NCBI GenBank assembly: GCA_041686855.1 | Contig: JAWLDA010000006.1 | Location: 62,001-126,000 of the forward strand | Direction of reading: 5' to 3' | Length of the DNA: 64,000 nt | Source of the DNA: JAWLDA01 sp041686855 | Lineage (GTDB): Bacteria > Bacillota > Limnochordia > DTU080 > RSA5 | Shown: positions 16,908-25,402 of the stretch, in pieces | How the letters are laid out: the number at the start of each line of letters is the position of its first letter | Position numbering within the stretch: position 1 is the first letter of the stretch | Notes under the pieces: model-generated | What the model saw: the letters and a program-made list of their open reading frames with translations, nothing else | Database searches by the model: none | Told to the model about the DNA's origin: nothing | Made by a program: the position numbers and the translations under genes

Positions 16908-17768
16908 TCAGCCCGTCTGCCGTCCCTCGTCCTGGCGGCGAGTCGCAGCGATCTCCTCTGACAAGTTGTGTGCGCTTTGGGCGGCTGCACGCAAAAAATC
17001 GGTCTGGGTTGCGTGCAACTCGTCGTCCCAGCGCACCTCGAGTTGGATCGGTTTCGCGTAGGGGCTCAATGCGATGGCCTGCGTCACACAGTCCCAATCG
17101 ACGCTGCCGCCCTCTTGTCCCGGGAGCCAGTGTCGATCTTGGACGACATCGTTGTCGTTGAGGTGGAGGATGTGCAGTCTCTGCATGCAATTAGCGAGGA
17201 GCCATTCGAAGTTGTCGGCGCGGTTGGCGTGGCCGGGATCGAGCGTAAAGGCGATGTACTCGTCCGAGAAGCGTTCGAACGCCGCCGAGAGGGCCCGCTT
17301 GTCGTTCTCTGCAACGAAGTGATTCTCCAAGGCCACTTTGATGCCGAGGTTGCGCGCAGTCTCCTCCATGCGCGCCAGACCGTCCACAAACCGGTCGATG
17401 ACGGCTGGTGTGGGTTGGACGCGGGTTGGGACGTGGTACACCATGGCGTCACCGCCCAGCGCGTGAGTCACTTCGAGTCGGTGTCGAAAGAGTTCGAGCG
17501 CCGCCGTACGCGCCTCAGGGTCCTCTTCCCATAGATTGATGCCTTCCGGATGGCAGCCGTGCACATCCAAGACCGAGACTCCGGTCGCCTCCAGGTCCGC
17601 CTGCATGGACTCAATTTGCTCCGGCGTCATGGCTTCGGGTGCGCGCCAAAAGAGACTGAAGTGCATATGCGTGAACCCGTGCTCACGGAATGCTTGGAGG
17701 TTTGCCCGCACGGATCCTTCGCCAAATGCCTTGTCGGAGATTGATGACGTGAGATGGGATGCGTCCAT
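16908..17768 (-). CDS. Sugar phosphate isomerase/epimerase-like TIM barrel
   Basis: A 286-residue protein of the AP-endonuclease-2 superfamily. Metal-ligand strands are visible: LDVHGCHPEG, VALENHF, FTLDPGHANRADN, LHILHLNDND and a late LEVRWDDE. These match the Glu/Asp/His/Glu site of xylose-isomerase-like enzymes. The substrate is unknown. ATG 17768 is preferred over TTG 17771 because GAGAGGA lies about 10 nt upstream. It is divergent from the metallohydrolase operon across a 155-bp gap, so the two may share control. Confidence 0.8.
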   Translation of the reverse strand: MDASHLTSSISDKAFGEGSVRANLQAFREHGFTHMHFSLFWRAPEAMTPEQIESMQADLEATGVSVLDVHGCHPEGINLWEEDPEARTAALELFRHRLEVTHALGGDAMVYHVPTRVQPTPAVIDRFVDGLARMEETARNLGIKVALENHFVAENDKRALSAAFERFSDEYIAFTLDPGHANRADNFEWLLANCMQRLHILHLNDNDVVQDRHWLPGQEGGSVDWDCVTQAIALSPYAKPIQLEVRWDDELHATQTDFLRAAAQSAHNLSEEIAATRRQDEGRQTG

Positions 17769-17923
17769 CAATGGTCGTCCTCTCTATCGATAAGCACTCT
17801 TTCCACTGAAATTCTTCGCTCCATACTCTTCCGCTGCCGATCCGCACGATCCTTCTCGCGCCCAACCTAAAGGAATCCTCGGCCCTTTGCCGCAATCCTT
17901 GCAGGGAGGGGAGGTTTTAGGGA

Positions 17924-19081
17924 GTGGATCGTGGAGAGATGTACGATCTGATACTCGCTAACGGCACGGTGATCGATCCCGCGCAGGGTATCGCCAAAGT
18001 GGCCGATGTCGGCATCCGCGGGCGCCGTATTGCAGCTGTCGGTGAGGGACTGCCGCGCAGCAAAAAGAGCAGAGTCGTCGAATGTCGCGGACTCGTCGTG
18101 ACACCCGGCCTCATTGACTTGCACGTACATGTAAGCCCCGGGATCGCTCAGTTGAGCATCGACCCGGAACGGGTGATGATCGAAGGCGGAGTGACCACCA
18201 TGGTCGACACAGGGAGCGCGGGCTCAGCTACCTGGCCGGTGTTGCACCGACAGATGAGCGAGACGAGAGCGCACGTCCTTGCTCTCATTCATATCTGCAG
18301 CACCGGGTTGGGCGCCAGCCACCTCGGCGAGCTGCTTAGTTCTCACCTGAGCGACCCCGAGGGGGCCGTCGACGTAATCCGTGCGCATCCCACGCGTGTC
18401 GTGGGGGTGAAGATTCGGGCCGGCACCCATATCATCGGCGACGGCGTGCAGGGGTGGCGCCATCTGCGCCAAGCCGTGTGGGCCGCCCGCGAGAGCGATA
18501 CCTTTTTGATGGTGCACATCGGGAGCACGCCCATGAGCCTCGTCGAGCTGGTGCGCGAGTTGCAGCCGGGCGACGTCATTACGCACACATTCAAGGGTGG
18601 TCCGTACGGCCACCGGGTCCTCGACGAGAACGGAAGGCTCTTTAAAGAGTTGAGAGAGGCGGCAGAGTCCGGCATCATCTTTGATGTGGGACACGGGCAG
18701 GGGAGTTTCGATTGGGACGTCGCGCAGCGGGCGATCGATCAGGGGCTCGTGCCGACGACGATCAGCACCGATCTGCACCGTGGATGCATCAAGGGGCCCG
18801 TCTTTGATTTGCCGCTAACGATGACCAAGATGATGCTCCTGGGGCTCTCCTTGAGCGATGTCGTGGAGAGAGCTACCTACAGGCCGGCGCAAGTGCTTGG
18901 GCTGGACGGCGAGATCGGCTCCCTGCGAGTCGGGAGCACAGCGGACGTGACGTTGCTGCGATGGGAGGAAGGCGATTGGGAGCTGGTTGACAGTTACGGC
19001 AACGTGCGCCGAACCGATCGGGCACTGCGGGCGAGTGGGGTCGTACGCGACGGCGAAGTCGTGGGGGAGCATGCCCCATGA
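17924..19081 (+). CDS. Amidohydrolase/deacetylase-family metallohydrolase
   Basis: A 385-residue amidohydrolase-superfamily enzyme. The binuclear site residues include LIDLHVHVSPG (HxH), the lysine in VVGVKIRAG, MVHIGSTP, ITHTFKGGPYGH and the final Asp in ISTDLHRG. This pattern matches the EF_0837/AHA_3915 type, described as deacetylase or amidohydrolase. The GTG 17924 start has GGAGGGGAGG 9 nt upstream. Its stop overlaps the ATG of the next gene by 4 nt, so it is co-translated with 3-hydroxybutyrate dehydrogenase and may generate a substrate for that pathway. The true substrate cannot be read from sequence. Confidence 0.8.
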   Translation: MDRGEMYDLILANGTVIDPAQGIAKVADVGIRGRRIAAVGEGLPRSKKSRVVECRGLVVTPGLIDLHVHVSPGIAQLSIDPERVMIEGGVTTMVDTGSAGSATWPVLHRQMSETRAHVLALIHICSTGLGASHLGELLSSHLSDPEGAVDVIRAHPTRVVGVKIRAGTHIIGDGVQGWRHLRQAVWAARESDTFLMVHIGSTPMSLVELVRELQPGDVITHTFKGGPYGHRVLDENGRLFKELREAAESGIIFDVGHGQGSFDWDVAQRAIDQGLVPTTISTDLHRGCIKGPVFDLPLTMTKMMLLGLSLSDVVERATYRPAQVLGLDGEIGSLRVGSTADVTLLRWEEGDWELVDSYGNVRRTDRALRASGVVRDGEVVGEHAP

Positions 19082-19839
19082 CTACGACTAGAAAGCGGCG
19101 AGCCTTGGTGACGGGGGCCGCGGGAGGCATCGGCTCCGCATTGGCGGAGGCGTTCGTGCGCGATGGGTACGACGTCATTCTGCACGATGTCAACGAAGAA
19201 GGCGGGGAGAGGGCGCGTCACCTCGGTGCGTACTTCATTAAGGCCGATCTCGCGAACCCAAATGCCGTGGAGTATCTGGCCCGGGAAGCGTTGTCAGGCG
19301 GAGGCGTTGACGTCCTGGTAAACAACGCCGGGTTTCAGCATGTGGCGACGGTGGAAGAGTTCCCGACCGACGTGTGGCAACGGATGATTCAGGTGATGCT
19401 TACGGCTCCCTTTCAACTGACGAAGGCCTGTCTGCCTGGAATGCGGGCCGGGGGGTGGGGGCGCATTATCAACGTTGCGTCGATTCACGGTCTGGTCGCC
19501 AGTCCCAACAAAGCGGCTTACGTCAGTGCCAAACACGGATTGATCGGACTCACCAAGACGACCGCTCTCGAGGTAGGCGCAGACGGCGTCACTGTGAATG
19601 CCATTTGTCCAGCTTACGTGCGTACACCATTAGTCGAAGGACAAGTCGCCGCTCAGGCAGAGACGCTTGGGCTGCCCCGAGACGAGGTAGTGGAGCGGGT
19701 GATGCTCGAGCCGGTACCGATCAAACGCTTGATTGAACCGCACGAGGTGGCATCGGTGGCGCTCTTTTTGGCTTCTGAGGCCGGCGCCGCGATCACGGGC
19801 GCCCAATATACCATTGATTTGGGGTGGACCGCGCGCTAA
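19078..19839 (+). CDS. 3-hydroxybutyrate dehydrogenase (SDR family)
   Basis: A 253-residue short-chain dehydrogenase. The NAD motif GAAGGIGSALAE (about 14-25), VNNAGFQHVATVEEFP, INVASIHGLVASPNKAAYV and catalytic YVSAK are present. The words NNAGFQH and HGLVASPNKAAY are typical of D-3-hydroxybutyrate dehydrogenases, which oxidise 3-hydroxybutyrate to acetoacetate. The ATG overlaps the preceding stop by four bases. The next gene activates acetoacetate, which supports the assignment. A related hydroxyacid dehydrogenase activity is possible. Confidence 0.85.
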   Translation: MTTTRKRRALVTGAAGGIGSALAEAFVRDGYDVILHDVNEEGGERARHLGAYFIKADLANPNAVEYLAREALSGGGVDVLVNNAGFQHVATVEEFPTDVWQRMIQVMLTAPFQLTKACLPGMRAGGWGRIINVASIHGLVASPNKAAYVSAKHGLIGLTKTTALEVGADGVTVNAICPAYVRTPLVEGQVAAQAETLGLPRDEVVERVMLEPVPIKRLIEPHEVASVALFLASEAGAAITGAQYTIDLGWTAR

Positions 19840-19872
19840 CTGCGGTTACGAGGTTTGGAAAGGGGAAGTGCG

Positions 19873-21849
19873 TTGAAGGACCCAGAATCCGTGGCCGAAG
19901 GGACACGCCTTTGGTCACCCTCACCGGCTCGGCGCGAGCGGGCCAACATCACACATTATATGAAATGGTTGCAGGACACACGGGGACTCGCGTTTCGTGA
20001 TTATGACGGACTCTGGAACTGGTCGGTCTCTGATCTGGATGGTTTCTGGGGGTCCATTTGGGAGTACTTCAACGTCCGGTCGAGTCGCCCGGGGAGTCAC
20101 GTGTTGACAAACGAGCGCATGCCCGGCGCCGAGTGGTTTGCAGGGGCGCGACTCAACTACGCGGAGCACGCGCTTAGGCGACGAGACGAGCACCCAGCGA
20201 TCCTCTTTCAACAGGAGGGTGGCGAGCTCAAATCTCTCTCTTACCAAGCCTTGCACGATAACGTGGCGGCTGCCGCGGCCGGATTACGACGTATGGGCGT
20301 CGGACCGGGAGATCGGGTCGTCGCCTACGTGCCCAACACACCGGAGACGGTCATCGCGTTTTTGGCGGTAGCGAGTCTCGGGGCCGTCTGGTCGAGTTGC
20401 GCTCCTGAGTTTGGCACGCAGAGTGTCGTCGATCGCTTTCAACAGTTGGAGCCCACCCTCTTCCTGGCAGTCGACGCGTATAGCTACAACGGAAAACTGT
20501 ACGACCGCCGGGACGCCGTTCGTGAGATTAAGGAGAGCCTACCGAGTCTCACAGGGTGCGTCATGATGCCTGGGAGTGATCTGGGGGAATGGCGCCTCGA
20601 AGGCGCCGTAACGTGGACCGAACTTACCCGTGAGCATGAGCCGCTCACCTTCGCGCAGGTGCCTTTCGATCACCCCTTGTGGATTCTCTTCTCCTCGGGT
20701 ACGACAGGGCTGCCCAAAGCGATCGTGCACGGCCATGGAGGCATGTTGTTGGAGCATCTGAAAGCCCTCTCGCTCCACCTGGATCTCGGCCCTGACGATC
20801 ACTTCTTTTGGCAGACGACGACCGGCTGGATGATGTGGAACTTCCTCGTCGGCGGGCTGCTGCTCGGCGCCACCATTCTCCTCTATGAGGGGAGCCCTGC
20901 TCTTGACGGGATGAACGCCTTATGGCGGTTCGCCGACACGGCGCGGGCGACCTACTTTGGTACAAGCGCGCCGTTCATTGAGGCATGTATGAAAAGAGGC
21001 GTAACACCGGGAGCCACATTCGATCTCAGCCCGTTGCGCGGGGTCGGTTCGACCGGGGCGCCACTCACTCCCGAAGGTTTTCGCTGGGTGTACGAGTACG
21101 TGCACCCAGACGTCGTGCTCGGTTCGCTCAGTGGGGGAACTGACGTCTGTACGGCTTTTGTCTTGCCGTGTCCGACTCTGCCGGTGCACGCCGGGGAGAT
21201 TCAGTGTCGCGGTCTGGGCGCACGCGTTGAGTCCTTCGACGAGAGCGGACTCCACCGCGTCGGTGCCGTTGGAGAACTGGTGGTCACTCGACCGTTGCCG
21301 TCTATGCCGGTCGGATTCTGGAACGATCCCGAGGGTACGCGTTACTCGGAGAGCTACTTTGAAACGTATCCGGGGGTCTGGCGTCACGGGGATTGGATTA
21401 AAGTGACAGAACGCGGCAGTTGCGTGATTTACGGACGCTCTGACTCAACGCTTAATCGCAGTGGGATTCGTACGGGAACGAGCGAGTACTATCGAGTGGT
21501 GGAGCGCATTCCGGGAATCGTGGACAGCCTCGTGATCGATACGGGCAGCCTTGGGCGCACGGGCCGGCTGCTGCTCTTTGTGGTCTTGGACGGGACCCGG
21601 GCACTCGACGAGGCGTTCAGGCGACACATCGGCGATCAACTGCGCCGCGAGATCTCCCCGCGGCATGTGCCGGACGAGATCGTTGCAGTCGAGGCGGTGC
21701 CGCGCACCCTTAACGGCAAAAAGCTGGAGGTGCCCATTCGCCGACTCTTCTTGGGCGCCTCGGTCGACGAGGTGGTGAATGAGGGGGCGGTGGCGAATCC
21801 CGCCGCTCTCCAACTCTTTGCTGAGCTTGCGCGCGAGCGTAGCGCGTGA
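19873..21849 (+). CDS. Acetoacetyl-CoA synthetase (acetoacetate-CoA ligase)
   Basis: A 658-residue adenylate-forming enzyme activating acetoacetate with ATP and CoA. The N-terminal ACS domain (LWSPSPARRERANIT, MPGAEWFAGARLNYAEH) is specific for acetoacetyl-CoA synthetases. The nucleotide loop LFSSGTTGLPKAIVHGHGG and the late catalytic lysine segment TLNGKKLEVPIRR are present. TTG 19873 is chosen because AAAGGGG lies 7 nt upstream; an earlier in-frame TTG at 19855 overlaps that site. Located 33 nt after the 3-hydroxybutyrate dehydrogenase, it forms the next step toward acetyl-CoA with the thiolase at 22771-23961. Confidence 0.95.
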   Translation: MKDPESVAEGTRLWSPSPARRERANITHYMKWLQDTRGLAFRDYDGLWNWSVSDLDGFWGSIWEYFNVRSSRPGSHVLTNERMPGAEWFAGARLNYAEHALRRRDEHPAILFQQEGGELKSLSYQALHDNVAAAAAGLRRMGVGPGDRVVAYVPNTPETVIAFLAVASLGAVWSSCAPEFGTQSVVDRFQQLEPTLFLAVDAYSYNGKLYDRRDAVREIKESLPSLTGCVMMPGSDLGEWRLEGAVTWTELTREHEPLTFAQVPFDHPLWILFSSGTTGLPKAIVHGHGGMLLEHLKALSLHLDLGPDDHFFWQTTTGWMMWNFLVGGLLLGATILLYEGSPALDGMNALWRFADTARATYFGTSAPFIEACMKRGVTPGATFDLSPLRGVGSTGAPLTPEGFRWVYEYVHPDVVLGSLSGGTDVCTAFVLPCPTLPVHAGEIQCRGLGARVESFDESGLHRVGAVGELVVTRPLPSMPVGFWNDPEGTRYSESYFETYPGVWRHGDWIKVTERGSCVIYGRSDSTLNRSGIRTGTSEYYRVVERIPGIVDSLVIDTGSLGRTGRLLLFVVLDGTRALDEAFRRHIGDQLRREISPRHVPDEIVAVEAVPRTLNGKKLEVPIRRLFLGASVDEVVNEGAVANPAALQLFAELARERSA

Positions 21850-21940
21850 CGCCCATGGCGCGCGCGTGTAATTGTCCAGCGATTGGAACATCCTAGGCGT
21901 GGTCCATGCGACCGGACAATTTGACGCGGAGGTGCAAGGT

Positions 21941-22723
21941 ATGCACACGATTACACAGCACGAAGCCGCTGAACTGTGGGAGCTCGCTCGCGATCATCAC
22001 GTGGCGGCAGGGAAGCTTGAGCACTTCTCCAACGAAGTGAGCGACACACAGCTCCGCTCCACGCTCGATCAGCATGCACGGCGTTTTCGCCAAGCTGCGC
22101 AGCAGATCGAAGGGTTTATGCAAGGCAGCGGTAGTAGCAGCTCCTTTGCAGGCGCCCCCAGCAACTTCGGACAGCAGCGGTTTGGTGGCACGGGCAACGG
22201 CGGGACGTCGTACGGCATGAGCAGTGGATTTCAACAAGGTGGACAACAAGGCAGTTTCGGACAGGGGCAGTCCCTCGACATCACAGTCGTGGCCGATTGC
22301 CTCGCTGCCTGCAAGTGCATGGCTACCGGGGCAATGAGAGGGGCGCTTGAGGCATCGCAGCCAGCGCGCAACTTCTTGTATCAGTTGGCCGGCGAGCATT
22401 TGAATATGGCTGAGCAGCATTACCACTGGCTCGAGCAGCATGGTGCGTACGCGTCGCCCAAGACCGATCAGCAGGCGATTCAGCAGTACACTCAGAAGCT
22501 GGGTCAAATTTCGCAGAGCGGCCAGGCGATCCGCAGCCAAGGCATGGGTCAGTCGATGCAACACGGTCAGCATTATGGGTACGGGCAGCATATGCAGACC
22601 GGGCAACAGACTCATCAATACGGACAGTCGGGTCAGTACAGCCAGACGAGTCAGTTCGGGCAATCTGGCCAGTTTGCGCAGTCCAACCCGTCCAGCCACA
22701 CCAGTCAGTTTAACCAGCAATAA
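21941..22723 (+). CDS. CotF-type spore coat protein with Gln/Ser-rich tail
   Basis: A 260-residue protein. Residues 1-65 (ITQHEAAELWELARDHHVAAGK) and 120-185 (VVADCLAACKCMATGAMRGA, NLYQLAGEHLNMAEQHYHWL-like) are two halves of the ferritin-like coat F fold. They are separated by a Gly/Ser/Gln-rich linker (about 68-115). The tail (about 205-260) is rich in Gln, Ser, Tyr and Gly with repeats such as SGQYSQTSQFGQSGQ, probably disordered and cross-linkable. ATG 21941 has GGAGGTGCAAGGT before it. This gene is the best single marker that the organism forms endospores. It sits between acetoacetate genes without an obvious metabolic link. Confidence 0.85.
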   Translation: MHTITQHEAAELWELARDHHVAAGKLEHFSNEVSDTQLRSTLDQHARRFRQAAQQIEGFMQGSGSSSSFAGAPSNFGQQRFGGTGNGGTSYGMSSGFQQGGQQGSFGQGQSLDITVVADCLAACKCMATGAMRGALEASQPARNFLYQLAGEHLNMAEQHYHWLEQHGAYASPKTDQQAIQQYTQKLGQISQSGQAIRSQGMGQSMQHGQHYGYGQHMQTGQQTHQYGQSGQYSQTSQFGQSGQFAQSNPSSHTSQFNQQ

Positions 22724-22746
22724 CGAGTACCGGAGCGTCTTTGTGT

Positions 22747-22774
22747 GTAGGCTCCCCCCTGAGGGGGAGCCTAC
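22747..22774. terminator. Bidirectional terminator hairpin between coat and thiolase genes
   Basis: A perfect 12-bp stem (GTAGGCTCCCCC / GGGGGAGCCTAC) with loop CTGA lies between convergent genes. The right arm contains the thiolase stop codon. T-runs are short on both sides. Confidence 0.65.
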
Positions 22775-23961
22775 GCGCGTTCAATGACAAGTGAAAAGCC
22801 TTGACCCCCACCCACACACAAGGTGACGAGTCCGTAGCGCCCATTCCGGCGCCGCAACTCATAAGCGAGCTTAGTGATGAGGATGGCTCCGGTTGCGCCG
22901 AGAGGATGACCGAGGGCGATGGCGCCGCCGTTCACATTCACTCGAGAGCGCACATCGGCTGGCCATGCTGCCAAAACGGCGAGGGCCTGTGCGGCGAAGG
23001 CTTCATTGAGCTCGACGAGGTCGATGTCATCCCACGTAAGCCCCATGCGTTCAAGGAGTTGGGCAGTCGACGGGACCGGTCCGTAACCCATCACGTCGGG
23101 CTCTACGCCTGCGACGCCCGCACCGACGATGCGGGCGAGAGGAGCGATGTCGGACCGCTTAACAGCCTCCTCCGACATCAGGAGACCGGCGGCGGCTCCG
23201 TCGTTGAGTGGCGAGGCGTTGCCGGCGGTGACGCTCCCGTCACTCTTAAACACCGGCCGCAGTCGGGCGAGAGCATCGATGGACGTGTCGCTGCGCGGCT
23301 GTTCATCCCGGGAGAACGCAAGAGGCTCCCCGCGGCGCTGCGGCACCTGGACCGGTGTGATCTCTTGGTCAAAGAGGCCTGACTCAACTGCTCGCACGGC
23401 GTTCATGTGACTGGTGTAGGCGAACTCATCCTGCGTCTCGCGCGAGATCGCGTACATAGTGGCGAGGCGTTCGGCGGTCGTTCCCATGTGGTAACCGCCC
23501 AGAGGGTCGGTGAGCGCGACGACGACCCCGTCCTCCACGGTGTCGTGGCCCAGTCGATAGCCCCAACGGGCGCCGCGCAGATAGTAGGGGAGACGGCTAA
23601 GACTCTCCACACCGCCCGCGATGACACGCTCGGCGCCGCCTGTTTGTATCGCCTGCACGCCGCTCCAAAAAGCCTGGGCACCCGAGCTGCAAATCCGATT
23701 CACCGCATACGCCGTGCACGTACTGGGAAGGCCGGCTGTGAGCGCCGCGGAACGCGCGACGTAGGCGTCTTCGGCTACCTGGTTGACGCATCCTAGGATC
23801 ACTTCGTCGATCTCGGCCGGGTCGACCCCGCTACGCGCCAGCGATGCCTTGATCGCCGTTGCGGCCAATTCGTGGGTTGGGATATCCTTAAGGCTGCCAC
23901 CATAGGCGCCAATGGCGGTGCGGGCGGCGGAGACGATATAGACGCGAGGTGTGGTTGTCAC
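22771..23961 (-). CDS. Acetyl-CoA acetyltransferase (thiolase)
   Basis: A 396-residue type II thiolase. The nucleophile Cys is in VNRICSSGAQAF (about residue 90), the base His is in GGAIALGHPLGATGA (about 353), and the second Cys is in LCVGGGQG near the C-terminus. These match AtoB/PhaA-type acetoacetyl-CoA thiolases. The GTG start overlaps the stop of the upstream dehydrogenase gene (GTGA), so both are translated together. It would cleave acetoacetyl-CoA made by the synthetase on the other strand, or work in the reverse, biosynthetic direction. Confidence 0.95.
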   Translation of the reverse strand: MTTTPRVYIVSAARTAIGAYGGSLKDIPTHELAATAIKASLARSGVDPAEIDEVILGCVNQVAEDAYVARSAALTAGLPSTCTAYAVNRICSSGAQAFWSGVQAIQTGGAERVIAGGVESLSRLPYYLRGARWGYRLGHDTVEDGVVVALTDPLGGYHMGTTAERLATMYAISRETQDEFAYTSHMNAVRAVESGLFDQEITPVQVPQRRGEPLAFSRDEQPRSDTSIDALARLRPVFKSDGSVTAGNASPLNDGAAAGLLMSEEAVKRSDIAPLARIVGAGVAGVEPDVMGYGPVPSTAQLLERMGLTWDDIDLVELNEAFAAQALAVLAAWPADVRSRVNVNGGAIALGHPLGATGAILITKLAYELRRRNGRYGLVTLCVGGGQGFSLVIERA

Positions 23962-24929
23962 GTTGGCCCACCTTCTCGACGGTTGGAGTCACTTTGAAGC
24001 GCAGACAGGAGTCGGATGAGACGCTTATCTCGCCACTCGGCAAGCTCCTCGATCGAGCGTTCGCCCACGGCATGGGCGAGCCCCTCTTCCAATTGCGCCA
24101 GCGCGCCGGGGGAGAGGGTCGTGGAGTCGTCTAGGTCGGCAAAGTACGTCTCAAAAGCCGGGCCGAGGTGCTCCCAAAAGTGGCGAATCCCGCCTGTGCC
24201 TCCACCCAGGTGATAGGTGAGGTGGGCGCCCATGATGCTCCAACGGAGTCCAGGGCCGGCTGCGAGGGCGCGATCGACGTCGGCGACTGAGGCGACGCCG
24301 TTGGCGACCAATGCAATCGCTTCCCGCCACAGGGCGGCGGCTAAGCGGTTGGCGACGTGACCGGGCACCTCTTTGTTAAGCGTGATCGGCGTCTTCCCCC
24401 AACGGGAGAAAGCCTCCCGTACACGGGAGAGGATCTGCGGATCCGTTTGCGGTCCGGGGACCAGCTCGACGAGGGGGACGAGGTGAGGCGGATTAAAGGG
24501 ATGTGCTATCAAATAACGTTGGGGGTAGCGACACCCGGATTGTAGGCGAGAGATGAGGAGCCCCGACGAGCTCGAGCAGACCGGCACATCCGGAGGAATC
24601 ACCTCGTCGAGCTGAGCGAAAATCTCTGCTTTGGCGTCGTAGCGCTCCGGCCCGCTCTCTTGCACGAAGTGTGCCTTGCGGCCTGAGGTCACCTCGTCCG
24701 CCAGCGTCAGCGCCGCTCTGAGGACGTCCTGTGGGTCCGGTGAATCGTTCTCTCCTTGGTAGAGACCGTGCGCGACGAGCTGTTGCAACTGCGCTTCGAT
24801 CCGGGAACGGGCCGCGTGCAGGGCGTCTATTTTGGGATCGTAGAGCGTGACGTGCAGCCCCCGACTCAAAAAGAAGGTGGCCCAACTGCTACCGATGGTG
24901 CCTCCGCCGACAAGGAATACGGAGTGCAC
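23958..24929 (-). CDS. 3-hydroxyacyl-CoA / L-carnitine-type dehydrogenase
   Basis: A 323-residue NAD enzyme of the 3-hydroxyacyl-CoA dehydrogenase superfamily. GGGTIGSSWATFFLSRG is the Rossmann loop, SSSSGLLIS and HPFNPPHLVPLVELV carry the catalytic Ser and His, and NRLAAALWREAIALV lines the C-terminal domain. The block GLRWSIMGAHLTYHLGGGTG resembles L-carnitine dehydrogenase and lambda-crystallin relatives more than FadB/Hbd. Carnitine or 3-hydroxybutyryl-CoA are both plausible substrates; no BKACE partner for carnitine breakdown is seen nearby. GTG 24929 is chosen because AAAGGA lies 9 nt upstream; GTG 24938 abuts that site. Confidence 0.75.
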   Translation of the reverse strand: MHSVFLVGGGTIGSSWATFFLSRGLHVTLYDPKIDALHAARSRIEAQLQQLVAHGLYQGENDSPDPQDVLRAALTLADEVTSGRKAHFVQESGPERYDAKAEIFAQLDEVIPPDVPVCSSSSGLLISRLQSGCRYPQRYLIAHPFNPPHLVPLVELVPGPQTDPQILSRVREAFSRWGKTPITLNKEVPGHVANRLAAALWREAIALVANGVASVADVDRALAAGPGLRWSIMGAHLTYHLGGGTGGIRHFWEHLGPAFETYFADLDDSTTLSPGALAQLEEGLAHAVGERSIEELAEWRDKRLIRLLSALQSDSNRREGGPT

Positions 24930-25007
24930 TCGCCTCACTCCTTTCGCGGTGAACTCTTGGCTCGCTCTACGTCTTGGCGAAAGGTTTTCCCTGCCAATGC
25001 ACGCAAC

Positions 25008-25040
25008 AAAAAAAGCGACCGGGCTGTAGAGCCCGATCGC
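25008..25040 (-). terminator. Rho-independent terminator of the cold-shock gene
   Basis: On the minus strand GCGATCGGGCT, loop CTAC and AGCCCGGTCGC form an 11-bp stem with one internal mismatch, followed by seven T. It lies 47 nt past the cold-shock stop codon. This is the clearest intrinsic terminator in the window. Confidence 0.92.
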
Positions 25041-25087
25041 TTTGGTTTACGAAGGGATTGCAAAAGATGACAAGCGCCGTGAAGTTG

Positions 25088-25303
25088 TTACCAACTAACG
25101 GAAACGTTTGTTGCTTGCGGCCCCTTCTGGCCCTGGGTAACCTCGAACGTAACACGTTGCCCCTCTTCGAGGGTCTTGAAGCCTTCGCCGCTAATGGCGG
25201 AGTAATGAACGAACACGTCACCTGCGCCGGCTTCTCGCTCGATAAATCCGTACCCTTTTTCGTTGTTGAACCACTTCACGGTACCTTGCTCTTTGGTGCT
25301 AAT
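25088..25303 (-). CDS. Cold-shock protein with an apparent ATT start codon
   Basis: A 71-residue CspA-family OB-fold RNA chaperone. RNP1 is KGYGFIE and RNP2 is VFVHYSAI, and the length is normal when translation starts at 25303. That codon is ATT (ISTKEQGTVKWFN). AGGAGG at 25312-25317 lies 8 nt upstream, and no ATG, GTG, TTG or CTG lies in frame between it and GTG 25279. Starting at that GTG would delete the conserved first strand (GTVKWF) and leave the binding site 32 nt away. The gene has its own promoter and a strong terminator. AUU starts are known for infC, where they allow control by IF3. Confidence 0.88.
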   Translation of the reverse strand: MSTKEQGTVKWFNNEKGYGFIEREAGAGDVFVHYSAISGEGFKTLEEGQRVTFEVTQGQKGPQATNVSVSW

Positions 25304-25349
25304 GGGAACTGCCTCCTATTGCTGGCTATGTACCAGCCTTTGTGTGTCA

Positions 25350-25378
25350 AAGATATCACGGGGGGGAACTAGAGTCAA
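25350..25378 (-). promoter_or_regulatory. SigmaA promoter of the cold-shock gene
   Basis: On the minus strand TTGACT at 25373-25378, a 17-nt spacer and TATCTT at 25350-25355. The predicted leader is about 40 nt and contains a GCTGG/CCAGC hairpin (25321-25337) just before the ribosome binding site, which could affect cold-dependent translation. Confidence 0.75.
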
Positions 25379-25402
25379 GAGAAATTTCTTAAAATCGGGG
25401 CA

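Noticed and set aside
21893..22720. 275-codon open frame antisense to the coat protein
   Set aside because: Leu/Val-rich mirror of Gln/His codons in the coat gene; no motif or start signal.
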